From assembly GCF_005924265.1 (NCBI RefSeq), contig NZ_VCLB01000006.1, forward strand, positions 310,001 to 374,000: a stretch of 64,000 nucleotides of DNA. The letters are read 5' to 3'. Shown here one piece after another: positions 38,007 to 47,903 of the stretch. Within the stretch, counting starts at the first letter, position 1; each line of letters begins with the position of its first letter. This DNA is from Martelella lutilitoris (GTDB lineage Bacteria > Pseudomonadota > Alphaproteobacteria > Rhizobiales > Rhizobiaceae). The translations under genes were made by a program, and so were the position numbers. The notes under the pieces were generated by a model that saw nothing but the letters and a program-made list of their open reading frames with translations, was not told the DNA's origin and made no database searches.

Positions 38007-38408
38007 TCAGGCCGTTTCCCAGTTCTCGACCTTCAGGCCGGGAACCCGCGCAAATTCTCTCTCGTTCGCCGTCACCACCACCGCGTCGAGCGCCAGCGCG
38101 TGGGCGGCAATCAGCATGTCCATCTGACCGATCGCCGTGCCGGCCCTTTCCAGCGCCAGCCGCAGTTCGGCATATTTCCACTCTGCCGGGCTTTCCCATG
38201 GCCGGACATCCAGACTGCCAACCAGCGTCTCGACATCCCTTTTGAGCCGCTTAGAGCCCCTTCTCATATATCCGAACCGAAGCTCGGCCACCACGACGAT
38301 ACTGGTACACAGCGCGTCGGCATCTTCCTCGAACAATCTCCGGCCAACGGGTCCGTCCGGGAATTTCAGCGCATGCGATATCGCGTTTGTATCCAGCAGA
38401 TACCTCAT
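38007..38408 (-). CDS. vapC: VapC-type PIN-domain toxin
   Basis: A ribonuclease toxin of 133 residues. PIN-domain acidic residues are in place: LLDTNAISH (Asp6), VVAELRFGYMRR (Glu42 region), GQMDMLIAAHA (Asp95 region), and the final TANEREFARVPGLKVENW. It starts 3 bases after the VapB stop codon, so the two are coupled. VapC toxins cleave tRNA or rRNA; the target here is unknown. The closest type is the FitB/VapC class. Confidence 0.92.
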   Translation of the reverse strand: MRYLLDTNAISHALKFPDGPVGRRLFEEDADALCTSIVVVAELRFGYMRRGSKRLKRDVETLVGSLDVRPWESPAEWKYAELRLALERAGTAIGQMDMLIAAHALALDAVVVTANEREFARVPGLKVENWETA

Positions 38409-38411
38409 TTT

Positions 38412-38678
38412 CTAAAGATCAACGTCCCGCGGCGGCAGGTCTTCGATCTCCGGCAACCATTCCTCTTCAGGAAGTGGCGGCTGCGCGCGAAGCCACGCGA
38501 TAACCTCCCGCGGCGTCATCTTCTTTTCCACCGGTTCGATCGTGATCAGCCCGTTGTGCTCCTGTCTGATGATGACCTCGTCGCCCTCCAGTTCGAAATC
38601 GCTCGGGATCCGGACGGCGCGGCTGCGGCCATTCATGAAAATGCGGGATCTCTTTTCCTTGATAGTTCGGTCCGACAT
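38412..38678 (-). CDS. vapB: VapB-type antitoxin (AbrB-like)
   Basis: An 88-residue antitoxin with an N-terminal SpoVT/AbrB swapped-hairpin DNA-binding part (SRIFMNGRSRAVRIPSDFE, DEVIIRQEHNGLITIEP) and a C-terminal toxin-binding tail rich in Pro, Glu and Trp (LRAQPPLPEEEWLPEIEDLPPRD). The ATG at 38678 is chosen because GGAGG lies six bases upstream; an ATG four codons earlier overlaps that site. A perfect palindrome directly upstream is its likely operator. Confidence 0.88.
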   Translation of the reverse strand: MSDRTIKEKRSRIFMNGRSRAVRIPSDFELEGDEVIIRQEHNGLITIEPVEKKMTPREVIAWLRAQPPLPEEEWLPEIEDLPPRDVDL

Positions 38679-38688
38679 CCCAACCTCC

Positions 38689-38723
38689 ATGCGTGTGATA
38701 TGACAGTGTCATATCACACGCAT
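38689..38723. promoter_or_regulatory. vapB: Perfect 35-bp palindrome, likely VapBC operator
   Basis: Two exact 17-base arms (38689-38705 and 38707-38723) surround one central G; each half contains GTGTGATATGACA. It lies 10 bases ahead of the vapB start codon and 13 bases past the gltB stop. AbrB-type VapBC complexes bind palindromes in their own promoter. It could also form a hairpin at the end of the gltB message. Confidence 0.75.
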
Positions 38724-38736
38724 TTCGTGGCAACAA

Positions 38737-41700
38737 TCACTCCGCCGCGACACCCATGCGCATGCGCTCCATCTCTTCCAGCGCACGACGGTATTCGACC
38801 GGCATGACCTTGCGGAACATCGGCCGGTAATGGGCCCAGTCATCCAGGATCGCTTTGGCGCGGGTGGAACCCGTGCAGAGCAGATGGTTGGTGATGAGAC
38901 GCACCAGACGCTCCTCGTCATGGCGGGTCATGTCGCCGGAAACGTCGACGCGGCCCTTGTGCATGAGATCGCCGCCATGGTGATGCAGCTTCTCCAGCAT
39001 GTCGTCTTCTTCCGGCACCGGCTCCAGCATGACCATGGCCATGTTGCAGCGATCGGCAAAGCCGCCATCCTCGTCGAGAACATAGGCCACGCCGCCCGAC
39101 ATGCCGGCCGCGAAGTTGCGGCCCGTCGGGCCGAGCACGACGACAAGACCGCCGGTCATGTATTCGCAGCCATGGTCGCCAACGCCCTCGACAACGGCAA
39201 TCGCGCCGGAGTTTCTAACGGCGAAGCGTTCCCCGGCAACGCCGCGGAAGTAACACTCGCCGGATGTTGCGCCGTAAAGCACCGTATTGCCGACGATGAT
39301 CGATTCCTCCGGCACGATCGGCGAGTTCTCCGGCGGACGGATGATGATCTTGCCGCCCGAAAGCCCCTTGCCGACATAGTCGTTGCCGTCACCGATCAGG
39401 TCAAAGGTCACGCCGCTTGCCAGGAACGCGCCGAAGGACTGTCCGGCCGTGCCGGTGAGCGTCACGGAGATCGTGTCCTCCTTCAGACCCTTTTCGTTCC
39501 AGCGCTTGGCGACCTCGCCCGAGAGCATGGCGCCGGCGGAGCGGTCGACATTCTTGATCTCGACGTCGAAGGCGACCTTTTCCTTGTTCTCGAGCGCCGG
39601 CATGGCCTTTTCGATCAGCTTGCGGTCAAGAATATCGTCGATCGGATGCTTCTGACGTTCGGTCCAGAAGGTTGCTTCCTTGGGTGCTGCCACCTTGTGG
39701 AAGATCTTCGAGAAATCGAGCCCCTTCGACTTCCAGTGTGCGATCGCCTCGTCCTTGTCGAGCAGTTCGACCGAACCGATGACGTCGTTGAGGCTTGTGA
39801 AGCCGAGGGCCGCCAGCATCTCGCGCAGTTCCTCGGCAACGAAGAAGAAGTAGTTGACCACATGTTCCGGCAGCCCCTTGAAGCGCTTCCTCAGGACCGG
39901 GTCCTGGGTGGCGACGCCGACCGGGCAGGTATTCAGGTGGCACTTGCGCATCATGATGCAGCCGGCCGCGATCAGCGGCGCGGTGGAAAAGCCGAACTCA
40001 TCGGCGCCGAGCATGGCGCCGATCAGCACGTCGCGGCCCGTCTTCAACCCGCCGTCGACCTGCAGCGCGATGCGCGAACGGAGCCCGTTCAGCACCAGCG
40101 TCTGCTGGGTTTCGGCAAGGCCGATCTCCCACGGGCTGCCGGCATGCTTCAGCGAGGTCAGCGGCGAAGCACCGGTGCCGCCGTCGAAACCGGAAATGGT
40201 GATGTGGTCGGCGCGCGCCTTGGCGACGCCGGCGGCAACCGTGCCAACGCCCACTTCGGAGACCAGCTTGACCGAGACATCGGCCGTCGGGTTGACGTTC
40301 TTCAGGTCGTAGATCAGCTGCGCCAGATCCTCGATCGAATAGATGTCATGGTGCGGCGGCGGCGAGATCAGGCCCACGCCCGGCGTCGAATGACGGGTCT
40401 TGGCGATCGTCGCATCGACCTTGTGGCCGGGAAGCTGGCCGCCTTCGCCGGGCTTGGCGCCCTGGGCCACCTTGATCTGCAGCAGATCCGCATTGACCAG
40501 ATATTCGGTCGTCACACCGAAACGGCCCGACGCAATCTGCTTGATCGCGGAGCGCTCCTTCGGATAGGAGCCGTCGGGCAGCTTCAGATAGCGGTCGCTC
40601 TCTTCACCGCCCTCGCCCGTGTTCGACTTGCCGCCGATCTGGTTCATGGCGATCGCAAGCGTGGTGTGCGCCTCGCGCGAGATCGAGCCGAAGGACATGG
40701 CGCCGGTGGAGAACCGCTTGACGATTTCGGTCGCCGGTTCGACCTCTTCGAGCGGCACCGGCTTGCGGCCGATCTCCTCGGCATTCTTGATCCGGAACAG
40801 CCCGCGAATGGTGTTCATCCGAAGCGTCGTCGCGTTTTCCATCTTGGCGAAGGCGTCGTAGCGGTCTCGCGCATTGCCGCGCACGGCGTGCTGAAGCTCG
40901 GCGACGGCATCCGGCGTCCAGGCATGGGCCTCGCCGCGCATGCGGTAGGCATATTCGCCGCCGATGTCGAGCGTGGAGGCCAGCACCGGATCCTTGCCGA
41001 AAGCGGCGCGGTGGCGTGCGACGGTCTCTTCGGCGACTTCCGTGAGGCCAACACCCTCTATCATCGAGGCCGTACCGAAGAAGAAGCGTTCGACGAATTC
41101 CGACGACAGGCCGATGGCGTCGAAGATCTGCGCGCCGCAATAGGACTGGTAGGTCGAAATGCCCATCTTGGACATAACCTTCAGCATGCCCTTTCCGATC
41201 GCCTTGATATAGCGATAGATCACCTCGCCGGCGTCGACCTCCTCGGGGAACATTCCCTTGGCATGCATGTCGGCAAGCGTGTCGAAGGCGAGATAGGGGT
41301 TGATGGCTTCCGCGCCATAGCCGGCGAGACAGCAGAAGTGATGCACTTCGCGCGGCTCGCCCGATTCGACCACGAGGCCGACCGAGGTCCTGAGCCCCTT
41401 GCGGATCAGGTGATGGTGAACGGCAGCCGTTGCCAGAAGCGCGGGGATCGCGATCCGATCCGGGCCGATCTGGCGGTCGGAGAGCACGATGATGTTGTAG
41501 CCGCCCTTGACGGCGGCTTCAGCGCGCTCGCACAGCCGGTCGATCATCTCCGGCATGCCGGCTTCGCCCTGCTCTGCGCCATAGGTGATGTCAAGCGTCT
41601 TGGTGTCGAACCGGTCTTCGGTATGGCCGATAGAACGGATCTTTTCCAGGTCGCCATTGGTCAGGATCGGCTGGCGCACTTCCAGGCGCTTCTCGCGCGA

Positions 41701-43461
41701 GGCGCCCTCATGGTCGAGAATGTTCGGACGCGGGCCGATGAAGGAGACGAGGCTCATCACCAGTTCCTCGCGGATCGGGTCGATCGGCGGGTTGGTGACC
41801 TGGGCGAAGTTCTGCTTGAAATAGGTATAGAGCAGCTTCGACTTGTCCGACATCGCCGAAATCGGCGTATCGGTGCCCATCGAGCCGATGGCTTCCTGGC
41901 CGGTCGTTGCCATGGGCGACATCAGGATCTTCGTGTCTTCCTGCGTGTAGCCGAAGGCCTGCTGGCGGTCGAGCAGCGACACGTCGCGTCTGAGCGCGCG
42001 CGGTTCAACCGGCTTCAGTTCTTCGAGGATGAGCTGGGTGCGGTCGAGCCAGTCCTGATAGGGATGCATGCCGGCCAGTTCGGACTTGATCTCGTCGTCG
42101 GAGATGATCCGGCCCTTTTCCATGTCGATCAGAAGCATGCGACCGGGCTGCAGACGCCACTTGGCCACGATGTTTTCTTCTTCGACCGGCAGGACGCCGG
42201 CTTCAGACGCCATGATGATCCGGTCATCCTTGGTGATCAGGTAGCGCGCCGGACGCAGTCCGTTACGGTCAAGCGTGGCGCCGATCTGGCGGCCGTCGGT
42301 AAAGGCAACGGCGGCCGGGCCGTCCCACGGCTCCATCAGGGCTGCGTGATATTCGTAGAACGCTCTCGTCTGCGGGCCCATCGACATGTTGCCGGCCCAG
42401 GCTTCCGGGATCAGCATCATCACGGCATGGGCCATGGAATAGCCGCCCTGCACCAGGAATTCGAGCGCATTGTCGAAACAGGCCGTATCGGACTGGCCCT
42501 CATAGGAGATCGGCCAGAGCTTGGAGATATCATCACCGAAGAGCGGCGAGGACACGGAGGCCTGACGGGCGGCCATCCAGTTCACATTGCCCCTGAGCGT
42601 GTTGATCTCGCCGTTATGGGCGACCATGCGATAGGGATGCGACAGCTTCCAGGACGGGAAGGTGTTGGTCGAAAAGCGCTGGTGCACGAGGGCAACGGCG
42701 GATTCGAAGCGCGGGTCGGAGAGGTCCTTGTAATAGGCGCCGACCTGATAGGCGAGGAACATGCCCTTGTAGACGATGGTCGAGGACGACATCGAGACGA
42801 TGTAGAAATCTTCCGCAGCACCTTCCGATTCGGAAAAGATCGTGTTCGAGATCACCTTGCGCAGGATGAACAGACGGCGTTCGAAATCCTGCTGCGTATC
42901 GGCGCGCGCGCCGGCGCCGATGAAGACCTGCAGGTGATAGGGCTCGGTCGCGGCGATATCCTCCGCCTTCGACAGCGAGGAATTGTCGACCGGCACTTCG
43001 CGGAAGCCGAGGAAACGCTGGCCCTCGTCGGCGATCACCTTCTGGATGATGTCCTTGTAGTGTGCGATGCGTTCCGGATCGCGCGGCATGAAGAAATAGC
43101 CGACGGCATATTCGCCGACCTTCGGCAGCACGATGCCTTCCTTGGCCATTTCCTCACGGAAGAAGCGATCCGGGATCTGCATCAGCATGCCGGCGCCGTC
43201 GCCCATCAGCGGGTCGGCGCCGACGGCGCCGCGATGGGTGAGGTTTTCGAGAATGAACAAGCCGTCCTTGACGATCTGATGCGACTTCTCGCCCTTCATA
43301 TGGGCGATGAAGCCGACGCCGCAGGCGTCGTGCTCATTCCTCGGATCATAGAGCCCCTGACGTTTGTTGCGACGACCGTCGGCAGCTTTATTGGCGGCAG
43401 GCGTCACGGTCATTTGCGTGAGCGGGGCACCACTGAGCGCGGATGGCGTCATCTTCGTCAT
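38737..43461 (-). CDS. gltB: Glutamate synthase large subunit
   Basis: The glutamine-hydrolysing and glutamate-forming subunit of NADPH-GOGAT, 1574 residues, the usual length. After a short propeptide (about 40 residues) the nucleophile Cys appears in [13 protein letters not shown]. The class II glutaminase domain is followed by the central domain, the FMN/3Fe-4S synthase domain ([62 protein letters not shown]) and the C-terminal GXGXG beta helix. The ATG at 43461, six bases after AGGAGA, is preferred over one 36 codons upstream. It catalyses 2-oxoglutarate plus glutamine to two glutamates together with GltD. Confidence 0.96.
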   Translation of the reverse strand: MTKMTPSALSGAPLTQMTVTPAANKAADGRRNKRQGLYDPRNEHDACGVGFIAHMKGEKSHQIVKDGLFILENLTHRGAVGADPLMGDGAGMLMQIPDRFFREEMAKEGIVLPKVGEYAVGYFFMPRDPERIAHYKDIIQKVIADEGQRFLGFREVPVDNSSLSKAEDIAATEPYHLQVFIGAGARADTQQDFERRLFILRKVISNTIFSESEGAAEDFYIVSMSSSTIVYKGMFLAYQVGAYYKDLSDPRFESAVALVHQRFSTNTFPSWKLSHPYRMVAHNGEINTLRGNVNWMAARQASVSSPLFGDDISKLWPISYEGQSDTACFDNALEFLVQGGYSMAHAVMMLIPEAWAGNMSMGPQTRAFYEYHAALMEPWDGPAAVAFTDGRQIGATLDRNGLRPARYLITKDDRIIMASEAGVLPVEEENIVAKWRLQPGRMLLIDMEKGRIISDDEIKSELAGMHPYQDWLDRTQLILEELKPVEPRALRRDVSLLDRQQAFGYTQEDTKILMSPMATTGQEAIGSMGTDTPISAMSDKSKLLYTYFKQNFAQVTNPPIDPIREELVMSLVSFIGPRPNILDHEGASREKRLEVRQPILTNGDLEKIRSIGHTEDRFDTKTLDITYGAEQGEAGMPEMIDRLCERAEAAVKGGYNIIVLSDRQIGPDRIAIPALLATAAVHHHLIRKGLRTSVGLVVESGEPREVHHFCCLAGYGAEAINPYLAFDTLADMHAKGMFPEEVDAGEVIYRYIKAIGKGMLKVMSKMGISTYQSYCGAQIFDAIGLSSEFVERFFFGTASMIEGVGLTEVAEETVARHRAAFGKDPVLASTLDIGGEYAYRMRGEAHAWTPDAVAELQHAVRGNARDRYDAFAKMENATTLRMNTIRGLFRIKNAEEIGRKPVPLEEVEPATEIVKRFSTGAMSFGSISREAHTTLAIAMNQIGGKSNTGEGGEESDRYLKLPDGSYPKERSAIKQIASGRFGVTTEYLVNADLLQIKVAQGAKPGEGGQLPGHKVDATIAKTRHSTPGVGLISPPPHHDIYSIEDLAQLIYDLKNVNPTADVSVKLVSEVGVGTVAAGVAKARADHITISGFDGGTGASPLTSLKHAGSPWEIGLAETQQTLVLNGLRSRIALQVDGGLKTGRDVLIGAMLGADEFGFSTAPLIAAGCIMMRKCHLNTCPVGVATQDPVLRKRFKGLPEHVVNYFFFVAEELREMLAALGFTSLNDVIGSVELLDKDEAIAHWKSKGLDFSKIFHKVAAPKEATFWTERQKHPIDDILDRKLIEKAMPALENKEKVAFDVEIKNVDRSAGAMLSGEVAKRWNEKGLKEDTISVTLTGTAGQSFGAFLASGVTFDLIGDGNDYVGKGLSGGKIIIRPPENSPIVPEESIIVGNTVLYGATSGECYFRGVAGERFAVRNSGAIAVVEGVGDHGCEYMTGGLVVVLGPTGRNFAAGMSGGVAYVLDEDGGFADRCNMAMVMLEPVPEEDDMLEKLHHHGGDLMHKGRVDVSGDMTRHDEERLVRLITNHLLCTGSTRAKAILDDWAHYRPMFRKVMPVEYRRALEEMERMRMGVAAE

Positions 43462-44057
43462 ACAAGATCTCCTTAAAACCTGCCGGACTGCAGGCGAAAC
43501 CGGATCATGGGTGCAGGCAAATGCGTGAAGGCGCTGATGCACCCTGCTGCCTGCGAACCTCTCTCTCATTTAAAACCGGGACGACCAAATCAACGGGCGC
43601 TCCAGCCGATGGCTCTTGTCGTGAGCGAGCCGGAGCGCGGCCTTCCGCTTGTCCGGTCATTATAGACCAAAAAGCGCGAACACGTCAGCCCCTTGCGATC
43701 GGCACACGACACAGCCGGACATAAAAATAGGACAGCATAACTGTCCTATCTGCAGTTCATGCCAGAAACCAGGCAAAGTCGCAAGCAAATAATGAAATCG
43801 CGCGCCCGAAGGCGAGAGAAAATTACGCCAAGAGGATCAGAAACGCAAGAAAGTTACTATTTTGCGCGTCCTTTCGAAAGACCTGAAAGAAAACGGCAAT
43901 TTATAGGCAGATTCCACGTCACTGAAACCGAGAGGCGCAAGTTCCTGCGAAAACAGCACATGAAACCGGGCAACCGGGAATGCCCCTTTACAGGCGGCGG
44001 CCTTTTCCCTGATATCCCGCTAACCGCATTTCCAGAACGCTTTTGAGGTCTTTATCC
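43462..44057. promoter_or_regulatory. 596-base divergent gap between gltB and ltaE with an operator-like palindrome
   Basis: The region must hold both promoters. At 43727-43749, ATAGGACAG and CTGTCCTAT form perfect 9-base arms around CATAA, a typical dimeric repressor or activator site. The regulator is not recognised. A 95-codon open frame (43759-44046) has no convincing ribosome site and reads as noncoding. Confidence 0.55.
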
Positions 44058-45128
44058 ATGTTTTTTGCTTCCGACAACTGGTCCGGCGCCCATCCCGCAA
44101 TCGGCGAAGCGCTGATACGCGAGCAGTCGGGCTATGCCAATGCCTATGGCACAAGCCCGTTGGACCGGAAGATCGAGGCGCGTTTCAACGAGATCTTCGA
44201 ACGCGAGGTCGCGGTCTTCTTCGTCGGCACCGGCACGGCGGCCAATTCGCTGGCGCTTTCCTCCGTCGGGCGACCGGGCGGCGTGGTCTTCTGCCACAAG
44301 GACGCCCATATCGCCAATGACGAGGGTGGCGCGCCGGAATATTTCACCGGCGGCGGCAGGCTTGCCACCGTTTCGGGCCCGGAAGGCAAGATGACGCCGT
44401 CGGAGCTGAGGCGCATCGCCGCGCGCTATCCGGCAGACTTCATCCATCATGGCCAGCCAATGGCGCTGTCACTGACGCAGTCGACGGAGGTCGGCACCGT
44501 CTACGGCCTTGACGAGATTGATGCGCTCACCGCCGTCGCAAAGGACGGCGGCCTTCCGGTTCACATGGACGGCGCGCGCTTTGCCAATGCGTTGGTGGCG
44601 CTCGACACGACGCCCGCGGAAATGACCTGGAAGCGCGGCGTTGACATCCTCTCCTTCGGCGGCACCAAGAACGGCTGCTGGTGCGCGGAGGCGATCGTGT
44701 TCATGAACCCGGACCAGGCGCGCGAAATGCCCTTCATCCGCAAGCGCGCCGCCCATCTCTTCTCCAAGACCCGCTTCATCTCGGCCCAGCTCGACGCCTA
44801 TCTGACAAACGATCTCTGGCTCGACCTTGCCCGCCACTCAAACGCCATGGCCGAGCGGATGCGCATTGCCTTTCGCAAATCGGCAAAGGCGCGGCTTGCC
44901 TGGGAGACTCTATCGAACGAGGTTTTCATCATCCTGCCGAAGGCTTCGGCTGAAGCCGCGCGCAGGGCCGGCGCGCAGTTCTACGACTGGCTGACGCCGG
45001 CAGACCAGCCCGGGCTCGTCGCCGAGGGCGAGGTTCTGGCGCGCTGCGTGACGAGCTTCGCCACGACTGAGGCCGAGGTCGATCGTTTCGTCTCTTTTCT
45101 TGAGGCCGAGCCGCTCACAAAAGGGTAA
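44058..45128 (+). CDS. ltaE: Low-specificity L-threonine aldolase
   Basis: A cytoplasmic PLP enzyme of 356 residues that cleaves threonine or allo-threonine to glycine and acetaldehyde. The fold-type I landmarks are present: FVGTGTAANSLALSSV, the central VHMDGARFANALVAL aspartate-arginine, and the PLP lysine in LSFGGTKNGCW. The ATG at 44058 yields the usual FFASDNWSGAHP start; an earlier in-frame start adds five residues. It precedes the bufferin operon but is separated by 146 bases holding a candidate operator. Confidence 0.92.
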   Translation: MFFASDNWSGAHPAIGEALIREQSGYANAYGTSPLDRKIEARFNEIFEREVAVFFVGTGTAANSLALSSVGRPGGVVFCHKDAHIANDEGGAPEYFTGGGRLATVSGPEGKMTPSELRRIAARYPADFIHHGQPMALSLTQSTEVGTVYGLDEIDALTAVAKDGGLPVHMDGARFANALVALDTTPAEMTWKRGVDILSFGGTKNGCWCAEAIVFMNPDQAREMPFIRKRAAHLFSKTRFISAQLDAYLTNDLWLDLARHSNAMAERMRIAFRKSAKARLAWETLSNEVFIILPKASAEAARRAGAQFYDWLTPADQPGLVAEGEVLARCVTSFATTEAEVDRFVSFLEAEPLTKG

Positions 45129-45216
45129 CGGCGCCTCACAGGCCGGTGACGCGGCGTGATGGCCGGGTGACGCTCCATTGATTTCCAAGTGAAGGCCGAT
45201 TTTGCAAAACTCCTGC

Positions 45217-45237
45217 GTGCAAGAACAAGACTTGCAC
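45217..45237. promoter_or_regulatory. Inverted repeat upstream of the bufferin precursor gene
   Basis: Perfect 7-base arms GTGCAAG and CTTGCAC with a 7-base spacer, 37 bases before the bufA start codon. The size and position suit a dimeric regulator site; the regulator is unknown. Confidence 0.5.
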
Positions 45238-45274
45238 AACAATCGAACCCGTCTCGATCAATGAGGAGAATAGC

Positions 45275-45574
45275 ATGTCGAAGACCAACAAGATCAGCGC
45301 TGCAACTCTGGCCGGCGCGCTCGCCGTGGCTGTCGGCAGCCTTGCGGCCACCGCCCCCGCCCAGGCCGCCAATGTCAAGTGCTACGGCGTTGCCATGGCC
45401 GGCCAGAACGATTGCGCCGCCGGACCGGGCACGACCTGCGCAGGCACGTCCAAGGTCGACTACCAGGGCAATGCCTGGAAATATGTGGCCGAAGGCTCCT
45501 GCACGGACATGAAGCTGCCGGGCGACCGCATGGGTTCGCTCAAGCCGCTCGATCGCGATCTGCCCGCAATGTGA
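45275..45574 (+). CDS. bufA1: Bufferin precursor peptide, DUF2282 (BufA1-like)
   Basis: A secreted ribosomal peptide precursor of 99 residues. A Sec signal peptide (cleavage near AQA, residue 31) precedes a mature core with four cysteines (Cys36, 47, 55 and 76) in the DUF2282 arrangement: [37 protein letters not shown]. In Caulobacter, bufferins of this family are modified on cysteine by an MNIO enzyme and sequester copper in the periplasm. The ribosome site GAGGAGA is at 45261-45267. It is first in an operon with the DUF692, DUF2063 and DoxX genes. The modification of this peptide is inferred from family and neighbours. Confidence 0.9.
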   Translation: MSKTNKISAATLAGALAVAVGSLAATAPAQAANVKCYGVAMAGQNDCAAGPGTTCAGTSKVDYQGNAWKYVAEGSCTDMKLPGDRMGSLKPLDRDLPAM

Positions 45575-45587
45575 TTGCGCGTCAACG

Positions 45588-45614
45588 CCGCCGGTGCCCT
45601 CGGCGCGCCGGCGG
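45588..45614 (+). promoter_or_regulatory. Hairpin between bufA1 and bufB
   Basis: Arms CCGCCGG and CCGGCGG around a 13-base, GC-rich loop, 13 bases after the precursor stop and with no T tract. It may stabilise the precursor mRNA or cause partial read-through, so that more peptide than enzyme is made. Confidence 0.45.
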
Positions 45615-45647
45615 TCTCGCGTCATCCTGTGAGTGGGAGGACTACAC

Positions 45648-46541
45648 ATGTCCAATGAAAAGACTGCCTTGCTTGCCCCGCGACAGATCCCGCAGCGTGC
45701 CGGCGCCGGCTTCAAGACCGCCCATGCCGACGCCATCCTGAACGATGACTACGAAATCGGCTTTCTCGAAGTCCATGCAGAAAATTATATGGGCGCCGGC
45801 GGCCATCCGCACCGCATCCTGACGCGCATGCGCCGGGACTTCCCCCTGTCCGTCCACGGCGTCGGCCTGTCGATCGGCTCGCCGCGCGGGATTGACCCGG
45901 GCCATCTGGAACGGCTGGCAGGCGTTGTCGAGCGCTATGAGCCGGGCCTCGTTTCCGAACACCTGGCCTGGTCGACCCATGACGACGCCTATTACAACGA
46001 CCTTCTGCCGCTGCCTTATACCGAAGAGACGCTCGCCCATATCGCCAACCACATCGACCGGGTGCAGAACAGGCTCAAACGGCCGATCCTGCTGGAAAAC
46101 CCGTCCACCTATGTGGCCTTTTCCGAAAGCACGATCCCCGAGACGATCTTCCTCGACGAGATTGCGCGCAAGAGCGGCTGCGGCCTGCTGCTCGACGTCA
46201 ACAATGTCCATGTGTCAGCGACCAATAACGGCTTTGACGCCCTGTCATACCTGAAGAGCTTTCCGCTGGAGCGGGTCGGCGAAATCCATCTCGCCGGCCA
46301 CGCAGAGGATGTTGACGATACGGGCGCACCGCTTCTGATCGACGCCCATGACCGGCCCGTCGACGACGCGGTATGGGCGCTTTATGCCTTCGTCATCCAG
46401 AAGACCGGCCCGCTGCCGACGCTGATCGAATGGGACAATGACGTGCCCGAATGGCCGATCCTGAAGCGCGAGGCGCAACTGGCCGAGGAGATCATGAACC
46501 GGGAAGGCGAGCGCTTCCTGCTCGGCAGCCGCCATGGCTGA
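45648..46541 (+). CDS. bufB: MNIO-family modification enzyme, DUF692 (BufB)
   Basis: A multinuclear non-haem iron oxidative enzyme of 297 residues with a TIM-barrel fold. It shows DUF692 metal-site landmarks: GAGFKTAHADAIL, EVHAENYMG, FPLSVHGVGLSIGS, SEHLAWS, LENPSTYV, LLDVNNVHVSA, EIHLAGHAE and LIEWDND, which provide the usual His, Glu, Asp and Asn ligands. These enzymes rearrange peptide cysteines to heterocycles. The ATG at 45648 is chosen because GGAGG is 7 bases ahead. It overlaps the DUF2063 gene by 8 bases, so the two are co-translated. Confidence 0.92.
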   Translation: MSNEKTALLAPRQIPQRAGAGFKTAHADAILNDDYEIGFLEVHAENYMGAGGHPHRILTRMRRDFPLSVHGVGLSIGSPRGIDPGHLERLAGVVERYEPGLVSEHLAWSTHDDAYYNDLLPLPYTEETLAHIANHIDRVQNRLKRPILLENPSTYVAFSESTIPETIFLDEIARKSGCGLLLDVNNVHVSATNNGFDALSYLKSFPLERVGEIHLAGHAEDVDDTGAPLLIDAHDRPVDDAVWALYAFVIQKTGPLPTLIEWDNDVPEWPILKREAQLAEEIMNREGERFLLGSRHG

Positions 46542-47319
46542 CCCTCGCTCCGCTGCCGCAACGCTCGAAGGCTTCGCCGCGGCCCTTCTCGGACCGCAGG
46601 CCGAAACCGCGCCGGCGGGCGTTGCCAATCCGTTCGGCGGATCGGCCGTCAAGCGCTTCGGCGTCTACCGCAACAATGTCGCTGTCGGGCTCAAAGGCGC
46701 GCTCGCGGATATATTCCCGGTAACGCGCGACCTCGTGGGGGAACGGTTCTTCTCGGCCATGGCTGGCGCATACATCGCGCACGAACCGCCGCGAACGCCT
46801 GTGATTGCCGAATACGGCCAAGGTTTTGCCGATTTCATCGCCACGTTCGAGCCTGCCGAACATCTGTTCTTCCTGCCCGATATTGCCCGTCTGGAGCGGG
46901 CCTGGCTCGACGCCTATCACGCGAGCGATGCGGAACCATTGTCACCCGAGATGCTCCAGACGCTTTCCCCGGACGACCTGATGGCAGCGACCCTCGTCGC
47001 GCACCCGGCCACCCGGCTGCAGCGCTTCGACAGCGCGGCGGTGAGCATTTGCCTGCGGGTTCGCAACGGAACCGGGCTCAAGGATTTCGATCCCTCACCG
47101 GCCGAGACCGCTCTGGTGACGCGGCCGCGTTACGACGTTTCCGTGCTTTCGCTGGACGACGGACAGTCTGTCTTCTTCAACAAACTGATCGACGGCAGGC
47201 CGATCGGCGAGGCGGCCGAGGCCGCGACGACGCTCGACGCCGCCTTTGAACTCGGCGCCGCCTTCTCGATCCTGATGACCTCGGGCGCCTTCATGCGCCT
47301 TTCGGCTGCAAGGGAGTAG
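46534..47319 (+). CDS. bufC: MNIO partner protein, DUF2063 (BufC)
   Basis: 261 residues: an N-terminal DUF2063 domain, historically called a putative DNA-binding domain (about 10-100, FGVYRNNVAVGLKGALADIFPVTRDLVGERFF), then a second domain ending in a winged-helix-like segment. In MNIO gene clusters this protein binds the precursor and the enzyme rather than DNA. It is translationally coupled to bufB and followed 5 bases later by the DoxX gene. Confidence 0.88.
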   Translation: MADPRSAAATLEGFAAALLGPQAETAPAGVANPFGGSAVKRFGVYRNNVAVGLKGALADIFPVTRDLVGERFFSAMAGAYIAHEPPRTPVIAEYGQGFADFIATFEPAEHLFFLPDIARLERAWLDAYHASDAEPLSPEMLQTLSPDDLMAATLVAHPATRLQRFDSAAVSICLRVRNGTGLKDFDPSPAETALVTRPRYDVSVLSLDDGQSVFFNKLIDGRPIGEAAEAATTLDAAFELGAAFSILMTSGAFMRLSAARE

Positions 47320-47324
47320 TCACC

Positions 47325-47900
47325 ATGCATTTCATCTGCACGATCGCGCGCCTACACGAGCGCATATTCAGCCGCCTCCAGGACTTTCTGGCGCCATGGT
47401 TTCCGGGACTCTTCGCCCGGCTGGTCTTTGCCTCAACCCTGTGGCTCTACTTCCTCAACTCGGCGCTCACCAAGGTTGAGCCGGGTCTTGCCGGCTTCTT
47501 CATGGTTCGCGACTCGGCCTACTACCAGATCGCCCTTCCGGCCGTTGAGGCCGCCGGCGGCAATGTTTCCGCAGTGCCCTTCCTGCCCTGGGGACTGATC
47601 GTCCATCTGGGAACCTATGCCGAATTCGCCCTGCCGCTGCTGATTATCCTCGGCCTTGCCACGCGGCTGAGCGCACTCGGCATGCTGGGCTTCATTGCGG
47701 TCCAGACATTGGTCGACATCACGGTGCACCAGGTCGGCGGCGAGACCATCGGCGCGCTGTTCGACCGCTTCCCCGACAGCGTGATCCTCGACCAGCGTCT
47801 TCTCTGGGCGGTTCCGCTGGTCATGCTGGTGATCTACGGACCCGGCAAGATTTCGCTGGACTACCTGGCCGCGCGAATCACAAGACGCTGGCACGAATGA
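47325..47900 (+). CDS. DoxX-family membrane protein of the bufferin operon
   Basis: 191 residues with four predicted transmembrane helices (about 25-45, 85-105, 107-127, 150-175) and the DoxX features AGFFMVRDSAYYQIALP and EFALPLLIILGLATRLSALG. DoxX proteins commonly close DUF2282/DUF692/DUF2063 operons and are thought to act at the inner membrane, perhaps in redox or metal handling. It is last in the operon; a terminator follows. Confidence 0.88.
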   Translation: MHFICTIARLHERIFSRLQDFLAPWFPGLFARLVFASTLWLYFLNSALTKVEPGLAGFFMVRDSAYYQIALPAVEAAGGNVSAVPFLPWGLIVHLGTYAEFALPLLIILGLATRLSALGMLGFIAVQTLVDITVHQVGGETIGALFDRFPDSVILDQRLLWAVPLVMLVIYGPGKISLDYLAARITRRWHE

Positions 47901-47903
47901 AAA

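Noticed and set aside
38830..43476. A 1548-codon open frame on the plus strand across gltB
   Set aside because: It is fully antisense to an unmistakable glutamate synthase gene, lacks a ribosome site and family motifs, and is rich in His, Arg and Asp as expected for the mirror of GC-rich codon usage.
43759..44046. A 95-codon open frame before ltaE
   Set aside because: No good ribosome site, Arg/Lys/Glu-rich odd composition, and no domain; it lies in a regulatory gap holding a palindrome.
45129..45274. An ECF sigma-factor promoter upstream of bufA1, as known for Caulobacter bufferins
   Set aside because: GTAAC-like bases occur near 45126, but no matching -10 element at the right spacing was found, so no promoter is claimed.
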